Shown here piece after piece: positions 7,969 through 15,863 of a DNA stretch of 17,831 bases. Source of the stretch: CAYLKS01 sp964384205 [NCBI: uncultured bacterium] (GTDB lineage Bacteria > JAGOEH01); NCBI GenBank assembly GCA_964384205.1, contig CAYLKS010000014.1, positions 35,799 through 53,629 of the forward strand. Direction: 5' to 3'. Numbering within the stretch: position 1 is the stretch's first letter; each line of letters begins with the position of its first letter. The position numbers were made by a program, and so were the translations under genes. Below the pieces are notes generated by a model. It was given only the letters and a program-made list of their open reading frames with translations. It ran no database searches and had not been told where the DNA came from.

Positions 7969-8871
7969 TTAATAATAAAATTCTGTATTATCTAAGCCAA
8001 AAAATTTTACCATCAATTCTATTTTTTTTATTTCTTTAAAATTAAGTTTCCTATTTACTAATTTATTTTTAAAAGCCTTGTACTCAGGTTCATAATTAAA
8101 GAATACATTTAAAAGAATATTTTTATCAATATCTGCTAAAGTTTCAAAGACTTTCTCAGAATCACTCTGGTCATTAGGTAAAATAAGATGATTTACAACT
8201 AACCCTTTCACAATCTTATTTTCATCATCAAACTTATTTGGATAATATTGCTGAACTATTAATCTTATAGCTTTTGTAACTAATTTATAGTAATTAAAAG
8301 CAAAAGAATATATTTTAGCTAATTCTTTATTTCCATATTTAAAATCAATTAAATAAACATCTATTATTTGATTAAGCATGTATAAAGATTTTAAAACATC
8401 AAATCCAGAAGAATTATAAATCACTGGAAGTTCAAACCCTTTCTTATATGCTATAAGCAATGATTCCATAATCTGAGGTACAACATGAGTAGGTGTAACA
8501 AAATTAATATATTGAGCTCCTTTCTCTTGAAGTGTAATTAATGCCATAGCAAGATCATGAGGTTTATATATTTCTCCATTAAGAGTTTGGCTATATTTAA
8601 AATCTTTACAAAATAAACATCTCAAGCTACATGAAGCAAAATAAATAGAACCTACTTTTGTATCCTCACCAAATTGTTTTTCCAGCATTTTTTCCAATTT
8701 AATTTTGGCAACTATAGGATACCGCCCTATACCACAGAATCCCTTCTCATCATCCAATCTGTTAACATCACAATTTCTCGGGCATAATTTACACTTCTTA
8801 AGATATTTCATAGCTTTTGGCAAATGTTTATCTAATAAATAAATTTTTTTTGATATAATCTTATTTGTCAT
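7969..8871 (-). CDS. PflX-type radical SAM protein (COG1313)
   Basis: A 300-aa cytoplasmic iron-sulfur protein. The radical SAM motif is C81-x3-C85-x2-C88 (CSLRCLFC), which would hold the 4Fe-4S cluster that cleaves S-adenosylmethionine. An additional N-terminal cysteine set (C27, C30, C34, C46 in CKLCPRNC...GFCG) marks the PflX/COG1313 family rather than true pyruvate-formate-lyase activase. Other family landmarks are GSIYFASC, YINFVTPTHVVPQI, PVIYNSSGFD, VYLIDFKYG and a late VVNHLILPN. The family usually has FCQN where this one has FCKD. The biological substrate of PflX proteins is not established. The start ATG overlaps the stop of the mutase gene by 4 nt (ATGA), implying coupled translation in the rhomboid operon. 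Confidence 0.88.
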   Translation of the reverse strand: MTNKIISKKIYLLDKHLPKAMKYLKKCKLCPRNCDVNRLDDEKGFCGIGRYPIVAKIKLEKMLEKQFGEDTKVGSIYFASCSLRCLFCKDFKYSQTLNGEIYKPHDLAMALITLQEKGAQYINFVTPTHVVPQIMESLLIAYKKGFELPVIYNSSGFDVLKSLYMLNQIIDVYLIDFKYGNKELAKIYSFAFNYYKLVTKAIRLIVQQYYPNKFDDENKIVKGLVVNHLILPNDQSDSEKVFETLADIDKNILLNVFFNYEPEYKAFKNKLVNRKLNFKEIKKIELMVKFFGLDNTEFYY

Positions 8872-10619
8872 GCTTTTTCTACAATACTAAGAAATTCATT
8901 TTCTAATTCTTTTAAAATCTCCTTAGCCTTCTTTTCTTTTTCTTGAATAGAAAGATTGTTATCATTTATTTGAACGCTAAAATAAAATTTAATTTTAGGT
9001 TCTGTACCAGAAGGTCTTGCAGATACTTTGTAGCCTTCTTCTGTATAAAAAGCTAAAACATTACTCTTAGGCTGTGGGAGTTTTCCTATTTTACCTGTAG
9101 GAAATTCTATAAATTCCTGCTTTAAATGATCATTAATTCTAATAATATTTGAACCTAATAATTTTTTCGGAGGATTTTCCCTTAGCATTTTCATTATTGC
9201 ATTAATTTTTTCCTGACCTTCTGCTCCTTTATGGTGAATATTCACTAAAGATTCAAGAAAGAAACCATATTTATCATAAATAGAATACAGTACATCCACC
9301 AAAGTATTATTCTGTAATTTATAATATCCCACCATTTCTGCTATAGTATAAACTGCTGTAATCCCGTCTTTATCCCTGACAAAATCCTCTACAAGAAAAC
9401 CGTAACTTTCTTCACTTCCAAAAATAAAATCTTTCTGTCCCTCAAAATATCTAATTCTCTCAGCAATCCATTTAAAACCTGTCAATACAGAAATTAATTC
9501 AACATTAAATGATTCTGTAATTTTATTTAAAAGCTCTGTAGTTACAACTGTAGAAACAACAAATGGACTTTGCGGCATTCTATTATTTCTTGTTAAAGAA
9601 TCACATATATAATAAGTAAGAAGTGTGCAAATTTGATTTCCATTTAAATAATAAAAATCATTATTATGTTTTACAACTGCAGCCATTCTGTCACTATCTG
9701 GATCTGTTGCTACCAATAAATCTGCATCTAATTCTCTGCCTCTTTTTTCTAATAATTCCAATGCTTCTTTATTCTCAGGGTTTGGAGATTTAGCAGTACT
9801 AAAATCAGGATCATAAACAGTCTGTTCATCAACAAAATAAAGATTAGTAAACCCTTTATCTTGCAAAACTTTTTTAACAAACTCAAAGCCAGTCCCATGA
9901 AGTGGAGTATAAACAATCTTTATATTTTTGTCATATTCTTTATTAAATTCTATTGATTCTGCCATTTTATAATAAGCATTCCATTCATTCTCTCCAACAA
10001 ATTTTATATTTCCTTTTGCAAGTTCTTCATCAAAATTAGAAATTCTCACCTTATCAAAAGAATCTATTTTTAATACTTCTGATATAATCTCTTTATCGTG
10101 TGGAGGAACAACCTGGGCGCCATCATTCCAATAAACTTTATAACCATTATATTCTTTAGGATTATGAGAAGCTGTTATCATAATACCAGATGTACAATTT
10201 AAAAATCTCACAGCAAAACTTAATACAGGCGTTGGGGTAAGTTTTTTAAAAATATATGCCTTAATATTATTTGCTGCAAGTACAGAAGCAGATTCTTTTG
10301 CAAATTCAAAACTGAAATGTCTATTATCGTAAGATATTACAACCTTATTTTGTTTATCAGGAAAAACTCTTAAAATATAATTAGCAAGACCCTGAGTTGC
10401 TCTCCTTACTGTATAAATATTCATTCTATTACTACCGCTCCCAATAATTCCTCTTAGCCCGCCTGTGCCAAATTCTAAATCTGTATAAAATCTATCGATC
10501 AACTCCTTTTCATTATTTTCATCTAATAATTTCTGAACTTCTTTTCGAGTTTCCTCATCAAAATATTTATCAGTAGCCCAATATTGAGCCCTTTTAAGTA
10601 TTTCTTCCATACTTATCAT
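8868..10619 (-). CDS. Alpha-phosphohexomutase (phosphoglucomutase/phosphomannomutase, PgcA/PGM2 type)
   Basis: Interconverts sugar 1-phosphates and 6-phosphates in the cytoplasm, feeding glycogen, nucleotide-sugar or envelope glycan synthesis. The 583-aa length matches the PgcA/PGM2 branch of the family. All four active-site loops are visible: phosphoserine S151 in TASHNPKEYNGYK, the Mg2+ site DPDSDR (306-311), the sugar-binding GSEESYGF (401-408), and the phosphate-binding RPSGTEPKIK (535-544). FGTGGLRG (50-57) is also typical. The choice among glucose, mannose or ribose phosphate cannot be made from motifs, so I give no symbol. The ATG at 10619 follows AGGAG by 7 nt and overlaps the rhomboid stop by 4 nt. 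The next gene overlaps its stop in the same way. It is the most conserved gene of the operon. Confidence 0.95.
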   Translation of the reverse strand: MISMEEILKRAQYWATDKYFDEETRKEVQKLLDENNEKELIDRFYTDLEFGTGGLRGIIGSGSNRMNIYTVRRATQGLANYILRVFPDKQNKVVISYDNRHFSFEFAKESASVLAANNIKAYIFKKLTPTPVLSFAVRFLNCTSGIMITASHNPKEYNGYKVYWNDGAQVVPPHDKEIISEVLKIDSFDKVRISNFDEELAKGNIKFVGENEWNAYYKMAESIEFNKEYDKNIKIVYTPLHGTGFEFVKKVLQDKGFTNLYFVDEQTVYDPDFSTAKSPNPENKEALELLEKRGRELDADLLVATDPDSDRMAAVVKHNNDFYYLNGNQICTLLTYYICDSLTRNNRMPQSPFVVSTVVTTELLNKITESFNVELISVLTGFKWIAERIRYFEGQKDFIFGSEESYGFLVEDFVRDKDGITAVYTIAEMVGYYKLQNNTLVDVLYSIYDKYGFFLESLVNIHHKGAEGQEKINAIMKMLRENPPKKLLGSNIIRINDHLKQEFIEFPTGKIGKLPQPKSNVLAFYTEEGYKVSARPSGTEPKIKFYFSVQINDNNLSIQEKEKKAKEILKELENEFLSIVEKA

Positions 10620-11443
10620 AATTTTTCTCCTGTTTTATTAAAATTTCTTAATTTTTCAGATGCTTTTTCCAATGTTTTTTTCTCTTTTTTACTCAAACTA
10701 TCCATTCCATATTTAGAAATTTTATCCAAAATTTCATCTACTTGATTCTTTAACTTCAAAAATTCTTCACGTCTTTTTTGATCAATTTTCTTAAGCCTGT
10801 ACCGTCTATAATTATTATACAAATTTTTAAAATTAAAAAAAGCTACTTTATTCCAATCAAATTTTAAATATACAAAGGCAATAATTATGCCACCCAGATG
10901 CGCATAATGAGCAATTCCATCAGATGAATACTGCATTCCTTTAAAAAAACTTAAAACTGCATAAAACCATACTAAATACTTAACTTTTATAGGTATCAAA
11001 GCATACAAATAAACATACCTATGAGGAAAATATATCGCATAAGCTGTAAGTATTCCTAAAATTGCCCCCGATGCTCCAATTGTCGGTATATAAGAATTTA
11101 CACCTGTAATCCATACAAAAATTCCTGCTCCAATTCCTGTTAAAAAATAAAATTTCAAAAATTGCTGCTTACCCCATATATATTCCAATTCTCTACCAAA
11201 AAACCATAATCCAAGCATATTAAACAAAATATGCCAAAATCCCCCATGCAAAAAAAGATAAGTGATAAACTGCCATAACATAAATTTTCTTACAACAAAA
11301 GCTGGAACTAATCCAAAAATCCCTATTATATCTGTACCAACTAAATATGAAATTTGTTGAAAAATAAAAACACCCACATTTATAATAATCAATTGATAAA
11401 CCGCAGGATAATTACTCCTATTATTATAGGTATTAAAATTCAT
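10616..11443 (-). CDS. Rhomboid-family intramembrane serine protease
   Basis: A 275-aa polytopic inner-membrane protease that cuts transmembrane segments of other proteins. The catalytic pair is visible: Ser125 in GASG and His182 in AHLGG. The oxyanion-side motif H66-GG-x2-H71-x3-N75 (HGGFWHILFNMLGLWFFG) and the following W/R-rich L1-type region with a GRELEYIWG end also fit. Six hydrophobic segments cover about 15-195. A charged cytoplasmic tail of about 75 aa carries VDEILDKISKYGMDSLSKKE, a tail motif I associate with Bacteroidota-type rhomboids (DUF6576). It is the first gene of the operon with the phosphohexomutase, radical SAM protein and lipoprotein. No Shine-Dalgarno precedes the ATG, and the predicted transcription start falls on or next to it. 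The protease substrate is unknown; the lipoprotein at the operon end is only a guess. Confidence 0.93.
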   Translation of the reverse strand: MNFNTYNNRSNYPAVYQLIIINVGVFIFQQISYLVGTDIIGIFGLVPAFVVRKFMLWQFITYLFLHGGFWHILFNMLGLWFFGRELEYIWGKQQFLKFYFLTGIGAGIFVWITGVNSYIPTIGASGAILGILTAYAIYFPHRYVYLYALIPIKVKYLVWFYAVLSFFKGMQYSSDGIAHYAHLGGIIIAFVYLKFDWNKVAFFNFKNLYNNYRRYRLKKIDQKRREEFLKLKNQVDEILDKISKYGMDSLSKKEKKTLEKASEKLRNFNKTGEKL

Positions 11444-11449
11444 ATTGTA

Positions 11450-11478
11450 AAAATAATATAATTTAACTGCTTTGTCAA
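11450..11478 (-). promoter_or_regulatory. Promoter of the rhomboid operon, probably leaderless
   Basis: The minus strand shows TTGACA (11478-11473), a 17-nt spacer and TATTTT (11455-11450). The -10 ends 7 nt before the ATG at 11443, so transcription would start at or beside the start codon. No Shine-Dalgarno is present. TATTAT closer to the -35 is an alternative -10 but gives only a 14-nt spacer. Confidence 0.55.
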
Positions 11479-11562
11479 TAAAAATTATAACTAAAACATA
11501 CTCTATGCTATCTTAATAGCTCCTCTTCTATTTAATTATCTTTCCATATATTCATCAAATTT

Positions 11563-11604
11563 CCATTAAAATACAAGAAAACCCATTAAAATACAAAGAA
11601 AAAC
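11563..11604 (+). repeat. Tandem direct repeat (20/22 nt) upstream of the TatT-like gene
   Basis: CCATTAAAATACAAGAAAAC (11563-11582) is followed without a gap by a second copy (11583-11604) that differs only by two extra A residues. The second copy ends 2 nt before the -35 of the TatT-like gene promoter. The position suggests a pair of operator or activator sites, two helical turns each. A simple local duplication is the alternative. Confidence 0.7.
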
Positions 11605-11606
11605 TC

Positions 11607-11634
11607 TTGACATAAATAATAAATTTTATATCTT
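11607..11634 (+). promoter_or_regulatory. Promoter of the TatT-like lipoprotein gene, probably leaderless
   Basis: TTGACA (11607-11612), a 16-nt spacer and TATCTT (11629-11634). The ATG at 11641 starts 7 nt after the -10, where transcription itself would begin. No Shine-Dalgarno is present. The -35 directly follows the tandem repeat. Confidence 0.55.
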
Positions 11635-11640
11635 ATAAAC

Positions 11641-12480
11641 ATGAAAAAAATATTATTAACCGCTATCTTATTTATATCCTGTTCTATAACAAATAAAATC
11701 ACACAACAACAACTAAATAATATATTAGACAATACTATTACATCATTGTATCAAGAGAAAGATTTGGAATTAGGTAAGTATGCTATATTATCCAATTTAA
11801 AATTATTAGAAGGGTTATCAATAACATATAAAGACAATGATTTATATAATACATTATTATCTCAAGCATATTTTAGTTATTCCATAGGATTTATAGAAGA
11901 CTATGATAAGAAAAGAGCTGTCGAATTCTATATCAAAGGAAGGAAATTTGCAGAAAAAGTTTTCAAAATAGATTTAGATCATATATCGATAGATTCTCTA
12001 AAACAATTTTTGGATAATGTCCCAAAAGAGAAACTACCAGCTGTTTTCTGGGCAGCTTTTAATTGGAGTGCACAAATATTTTTACAAGTAGATAAGCCGG
12101 AATCTTATGCTAATTTAGCAAAAGTTCAATTGTTAATGAATTTTGTAAAAGAAAATAATGACAAATATTTTTATGGAGCCTGTTATGTATTTTGGGGAAG
12201 TTATTATTCTACATTACCTCCGATGTTTGGTGGAGACTATAATCAAAGTAAAGAATATTTTCAGAAAGCTTTTGATATTTCTGGTGGTAATATATTATTG
12301 TTTTACTATTATTATATGAAAACATATTGTATAAATACAATGGATGAAGATGAATTCGAAAATACCTACAAAAAGATTATTAATTTTGATTTATCAAAAT
12401 TTCCAGAGCAGAGATTGGCTAATGTTATAGCAATAAAAAAATCACAATTACTTTATAAACAAAAAGATGATATATTTTGA
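11641..12480 (+). CDS. TatT-type lipoprotein (TRAP transporter T-component family)
   Basis: A 279-aa helical periplasmic lipoprotein. The signal MKKILLTAILFISC puts the lipidated cysteine at C14 (F-I-S-C). The family signature is seen along its length: LLEGLSITYKDNDLYNTLLSQAY (55-77), SIGFIEDYDKKRAVEFYIKG (81-100), PAVFWAAFNWSAQI (133-146), PPMFGGDYNQSKEYFQKAFDIS (193-214), and the end RLANVIAIKKSQLLYKQKDDIF, where the family usually reads like RLxNxxAxxxAxxLLxxxDxLF. The C terminus is therefore complete. TatT (Tp0956 in Treponema) is a TPR-like partner of TRAP solute-binding proteins, but no DctP, DctQ or DctM gene is next to it here, and the following DNA is a decayed mnmA. It is transcribed divergently from the rhomboid operon from a promoter flanked by tandem repeats. 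Confidence 0.85.
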   Translation: MKKILLTAILFISCSITNKITQQQLNNILDNTITSLYQEKDLELGKYAILSNLKLLEGLSITYKDNDLYNTLLSQAYFSYSIGFIEDYDKKRAVEFYIKGRKFAEKVFKIDLDHISIDSLKQFLDNVPKEKLPAVFWAAFNWSAQIFLQVDKPESYANLAKVQLLMNFVKENNDKYFYGACYVFWGSYYSTLPPMFGGDYNQSKEYFQKAFDISGGNILLFYYYYMKTYCINTMDEDEFENTYKKIINFDLSKFPEQRLANVIAIKKSQLLYKQKDDIF

Positions 12481-12499
12481 TATATTATAATGGAACATA

Positions 12500-12610
12500 A
12501 TGGAAAAACTACCAAAAAATTATGATGAATTATTTCCAGATATCTTTTATATAGAAAATAAAACTAAAAAGAGCCTAAAATTATTTAAATTTAAAAATAT
12601 TTTAAACTAA
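12500..12610 (+). other. 36-codon open frame between the TatT-like gene and the mnmA remnant
   Basis: Starts MEKLPKNYDELFPDIF and ends KFKNILN, 19 nt after the TatT-like gene. It has no convincing ribosome site and no recognisable family. Its last codons overlap, in another frame, the start of the detectable mnmA remnant. It could be a tiny real gene, a leftover of whatever replaced the front half of mnmA, or chance. Confidence 0.2.
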
Positions 12611-13325
12611 ATCCTAATCCTGAATAGATAATAATTAAATATTTGGTAATGTCAAAATAATTGTGTCATCTCCATTTTCTAAAATCCTCCATAAAATATA
12701 AGAATACGTGAGCCTTCTTGATAAATATTTCTCATTCTTTTGAATAAAAAAACAAATAAAAAAAATACTTTTCCCATTGGCTAATTTTACAAAAGAAGAA
12801 ATAAAAAAATAGCTCAAAAAATAAATCTACCATCAAAAAGCAAAAAAGAAAGCCAGGAAGTTTGTTTTATTAAAACAAATTATAAAAATTTTTTGCAAAA
12901 TTATTTTAATATGATAAAAAAAAAGCGATATAATTGAGATAAATGGTAATAAAATGGGTGAACACAAAGGATATTAGCATTATACAATCGGACAAAGAAA
13001 AGGTATCGGAATATCTTATAAAGTTCCTCTCTATATCATTAAAATAATACCACAAACAAACACTATTGTTGTAGGCGAAAAACATCACTTATATTCGAAT
13101 ATTATAAGATTTTCCCAAATAACAAGCCAATTTGAGCCGGATTTATTAGTGAATAAGAAATTTCAATTCAAAATAAGATATAACAGTCCGGCAATAGAAG
13201 GAACTATATTGAAGGATGACATATCTTATTTTGTAAAACTGCAAAATCCAGCCTATGCAATAACAGGGCAATTATTAACAGCGTACAACACCAACAAAGT
13301 AATCTTAGGCGCAATAATAAAATAA
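12595..13325 (+). pseudogene. mnmA: Decayed, N-terminally truncated mnmA (tRNA 2-thiouridine(34) synthase)
   Basis: Plus-strand fragments in three frames match MnmA in the right order. These are YFKLNPNPE (like the TPNPC/D block) near 12598-12624; DKYFSFF-stop-IKKQIKKILFPLANFTKEEIKK at 12720-12809; IAQKINLP with KKESQEVCFI, the catalytic-cysteine block, at about 12811-12874; DIIEINGNKMGEHKGY-stop-HYTIGQRKGIGI at about 12927-13016; and a full C-terminal domain ending ITGQLLTAYNTNKVILGAIIK at 13325. Lesions: TGA at 12741-12743 (where Arg fits, CGA to TGA), a frameshift in an A7 run (12803-12809), a frameshift in an A9 run (12916-12924), and TAG at 12975-12977 (TGG to TAG would fit). The PP-loop ATP-binding N terminus (SGGVDSS) is absent, and the intact TatT-like gene lies where it should be. 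MnmA thiolates U34 of tRNA Lys, Glu and Gln, so a functional copy is expected elsewhere. Confidence 0.9.
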
Positions 13326-13329
13326 AATA

Positions 13330-13358
13330 TTGATTTTTTACAATTATAATATTATATA
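13330..13358 (+). promoter_or_regulatory. Possible promoter of the 13367-17510 operon
   Basis: TTGATT (13330-13335), a 17-nt spacer and TATATA (13353-13358). The ATG at 13367 lies 8 nt after the -10, so the transcript would have a leader of about 0-2 nt. No Shine-Dalgarno is present. The region is so AT-rich that the match is weaker evidence than the TTGACA promoters. Confidence 0.4.
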
Positions 13359-13366
13359 TTAACATT

Positions 13367-14812
13367 ATGGAAAAATTATTAGTAGTCGGAATTGACGGTA
13401 TATCTTACACAAGATTAAAAAAATTAATAAAAAATGGTAAACTCCCAAATATAAAAAATTTTTTCTCCGACAAAACCTATCAACCGTTAAAATCTACAAT
13501 TTTGCCTACAACACCAGTTGCATGGACAACATCATATACAGGAAAAAACCCAGGTAAAACCGGATTATATGGATTTCTGAAAAAAACATCCGATTATGCA
13601 TGGGAAATTGTTAATTCATCATATAATAAAGAGCTTACTATATGGGAAATTCTATCAATGAATAATATAAAATCCATAGTAATAGGAATGCCAATTTCTA
13701 AATGTTTCCACGATAAAAATATAATTTTCCTTCCTGGTAAATTTTCTAAAAATAAAATGATAAATGTACCGCCAGAAATAAAAAAAATATATAAATTATG
13801 TCCATCTAATATTTGGGATTATAAAGAATACAAATACTATATTGATTTACGTTTTTCAGTGGCAGAATATTTATTAAAAAATTTTGAAAATTGGAATGCG
13901 TTTTTTTTAGGTTTTGAACATTTAGAAATTGCTCATCATAATCTATTTGATAAAGCTCCCCAAATAATTGATAAAGTCTATGAATTTTTTGATAAAAGAT
14001 TAGGGATATTTCTATCTCAAATAGATTCGAATATAGATTTTATTTTTTATTCTGATCACGGGCATAAATTATACAAAAAATCATTTAACATCACTTCATT
14101 TTTATATAAAGAAAAGCTATTAAAAATAAATAAAAAAAGGAAAATTTTGTATAATGGATTTCTCAAAAAAATCAAAACAATTTTTAAACCATTAATACCA
14201 ATTTCATTTTATTCATCTATTAAATACCTGAAAAAAAATAATATGAAATCATCTGATAAATTAATTGAAACATTATACGACCAAAAAAACTCAAAAGTAT
14301 ATCCTTATAATAATACATCTGGCAATTTTATAGGAATTTATATTAATGACATTTCTATAAAAGACAAACTTATTGAAAAATTGAAAACTCTTCGTTATAT
14401 GAATAAAAAAGTTATAAAACAAATATATAAAAAAGAAGATTTATACAACGGGACTTATAAAGATGAAATCTTCGATTTAATATTAGAAGCAGATGAAAAT
14501 TTTTTTATTGATCCTAATATTCATAATACATTTTATAAGGTAATCTCAAATACAAATATATCGCAACATGAATTATTGGGTTTTGTAGCTTATAATTTAC
14601 CTAATCAAATAAAAATAGAATCTATTAAAGATATTTTTTCTGCAATTCTATATAAATTCAATATAAACTTTCCGGATGATATTGATAAAGATTGCTATAT
14701 CTGTTCCAAGTTTAAAAATATATCATATCATACTTACTCTAATAAAGAAATCGCAACAAGTAAAGAAAATGATAATATATATAAAAGTCTAAAACAATTA
14801 GGTTATATTTAG
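13367..14812 (+). CDS. Alkaline-phosphatase-superfamily phosphodiesterase/phosphotransferase (COG3379-like)
   Basis: A 481-aa protein of the type I phosphodiesterase/nucleotide pyrophosphatase fold. Visible motifs are the first metal ligand in VVGIDG (Asp10), the nucleophile region LPTTPVAWTTSYTGKNPG (Thr48 or Thr49) followed by the family-typical KTGLYGF, FEHLEIAHHNLF (183-194), and YSDHGHK (228-234) with metal ligands Asp230 and His231. Where the family generally has D-x3-H in the middle block, this protein appears to have Glu187-x3-His191, a conservative change worth checking. The end LKQLGYI is also characteristic of COG3379 proteins. It has no signal peptide, so it probably works in the cytoplasm or on the inner membrane face, which is unusual for the fold but usual for COG3379. 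It is the first gene of a four-gene operon, ending 4 nt before the next start. The substrate is unknown; a phosphorylated glycan or lipid intermediate is inferred from context. Confidence 0.85.
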   Translation: MEKLLVVGIDGISYTRLKKLIKNGKLPNIKNFFSDKTYQPLKSTILPTTPVAWTTSYTGKNPGKTGLYGFLKKTSDYAWEIVNSSYNKELTIWEILSMNNIKSIVIGMPISKCFHDKNIIFLPGKFSKNKMINVPPEIKKIYKLCPSNIWDYKEYKYYIDLRFSVAEYLLKNFENWNAFFLGFEHLEIAHHNLFDKAPQIIDKVYEFFDKRLGIFLSQIDSNIDFIFYSDHGHKLYKKSFNITSFLYKEKLLKINKKRKILYNGFLKKIKTIFKPLIPISFYSSIKYLKKNNMKSSDKLIETLYDQKNSKVYPYNNTSGNFIGIYINDISIKDKLIEKLKTLRYMNKKVIKQIYKKEDLYNGTYKDEIFDLILEADENFFIDPNIHNTFYKVISNTNISQHELLGFVAYNLPNQIKIESIKDIFSAILYKFNINFPDDIDKDCYICSKFKNISYHTYSNKEIATSKENDNIYKSLKQLGYI

Positions 14813-14816
14813 AAAT

Positions 14817-15863
14817 ATGACTCATATTAAAATTGATAAATATGATTTCTATTTTATGTATGAATTGCCTTCTACATTAAGAAGTTTTATTATAAATTTT
14901 ATAATAAGGGAGAAAAATAAAAATATTAATTATATAAGTAATATTTTCCATATCACCCCATTTTTTGGTGATATTATAAAAAATATTAAAAATAGATGTC
15001 CATTATATATCTTAATGTTTGAATCCGGACAACTAAAAGCCTATACCTTAAATATGGTAGAAAAAATTTATGGAATAAATTTTATTATGTTTTTAGGACC
15101 TATTATTTGGAATTCAGATATAAATAATGATGTACAATCAATATTTTTTAATACACTTACACGATATTATTATAATAAAAATTTTTTTTTCTATAAAAGT
15201 TCTATTTTTTATACAAACTATAATAAGCATATCATAAAGAAAAGGTTTTTACAATTAAAGAATATTAAAGGTGGTACATATATTTTAAATTTAGAAAATT
15301 CACTTGACAATATACGACGTAGTTTCTCTCATAGTCTTAGAAGAACATTAAAAAAAGCCGAACAGCAAAACATGGAATTTAAAATTATTAGTAATAAATA
15401 TCAAGATATATTATTATACGATTATTATTTAAAAAAAATCAAAGGAAACAATGTAGGTATATTATATCCATATTCAAAATTATTTAAATACTTTACCAAA
15501 TTAGACAATAAACTTACGGAATTTAAGGTTTTTGCTGTTTTCTTTAAACAAAAACCTCTCGCCTTTATTAATATTATAAAATTTTCCGATGTTATAATCG
15601 AAAAAGGACTAATAGTTTTTGACTATGCAAAAAAAAACAAACTCTATGCAGGTGACTTTTTAAAATGGGAAATCATAAAATATTTCAAAAATAAAAATGT
15701 CCGTTATTACGATATTGCAGGCATTACATTAAATCCAAAAGACAAAAAAAGTAAAGGTATTTTGCAATATAAAAAAAAATGGAATGGATTTTTTGTCCCC
15801 TATGAATATTCTTGGGGTATTTTAACTCCAAAAATTTTTTCTATAAATAGGAGACCAAAATGA
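14817..15863 (+). CDS. FemAB/GNAT-like acyltransferase
   Basis: A 348-aa protein resembling the FemAB-like acyl- or aminoacyltransferase group (BioF2-like GNAT domain). The indicators are SLDNIRRSFSHSLRRTLKKA (162-181), equivalent to the Arg/Lys-rich helix that opens the domain; VFAVFFKQKPLAFINIIKF (238-256), a GNAT-type strand pair; KNKLYAGDFLKWEIIKYFKNKNVRYYDIAGI (273-303), the helix and strand before the acceptor site; and GILQYKKKWNGFFVPYEY (314-331), equivalent to the closing 'FKxxFG' motif. Such enzymes transfer amino acids from tRNA to peptidoglycan precursors or acyl groups to exported glycans. No ribosome site precedes the ATG, which lies 4 nt after the previous stop, so translation may be coupled. 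The stop TGA overlaps the next gene's ATG. Very AT-rich with many Lys, Asn, Ile and Phe codons. The acceptor cannot be deduced. Confidence 0.75.
   Translation: MTHIKIDKYDFYFMYELPSTLRSFIINFIIREKNKNINYISNIFHITPFFGDIIKNIKNRCPLYILMFESGQLKAYTLNMVEKIYGINFIMFLGPIIWNSDINNDVQSIFFNTLTRYYYNKNFFFYKSSIFYTNYNKHIIKKRFLQLKNIKGGTYILNLENSLDNIRRSFSHSLRRTLKKAEQQNMEFKIISNKYQDILLYDYYLKKIKGNNVGILYPYSKLFKYFTKLDNKLTEFKVFAVFFKQKPLAFINIIKFSDVIIEKGLIVFDYAKKNKLYAGDFLKWEIIKYFKNKNVRYYDIAGITLNPKDKKSKGILQYKKKWNGFFVPYEYSWGILTPKIFSINRRPK

Noticed and set aside
12635-12817. 60-codon minus-strand open frame
   Set aside because: The plus strand here encodes MnmA-like segments (ILFPLANFTKEE), so the minus frame is the shadow of a pseudogene.
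12906-13088. 60-codon minus-strand open frame
   Set aside because: It overlaps the plus-strand MnmA block HYTIGQRKG and has no support of its own.
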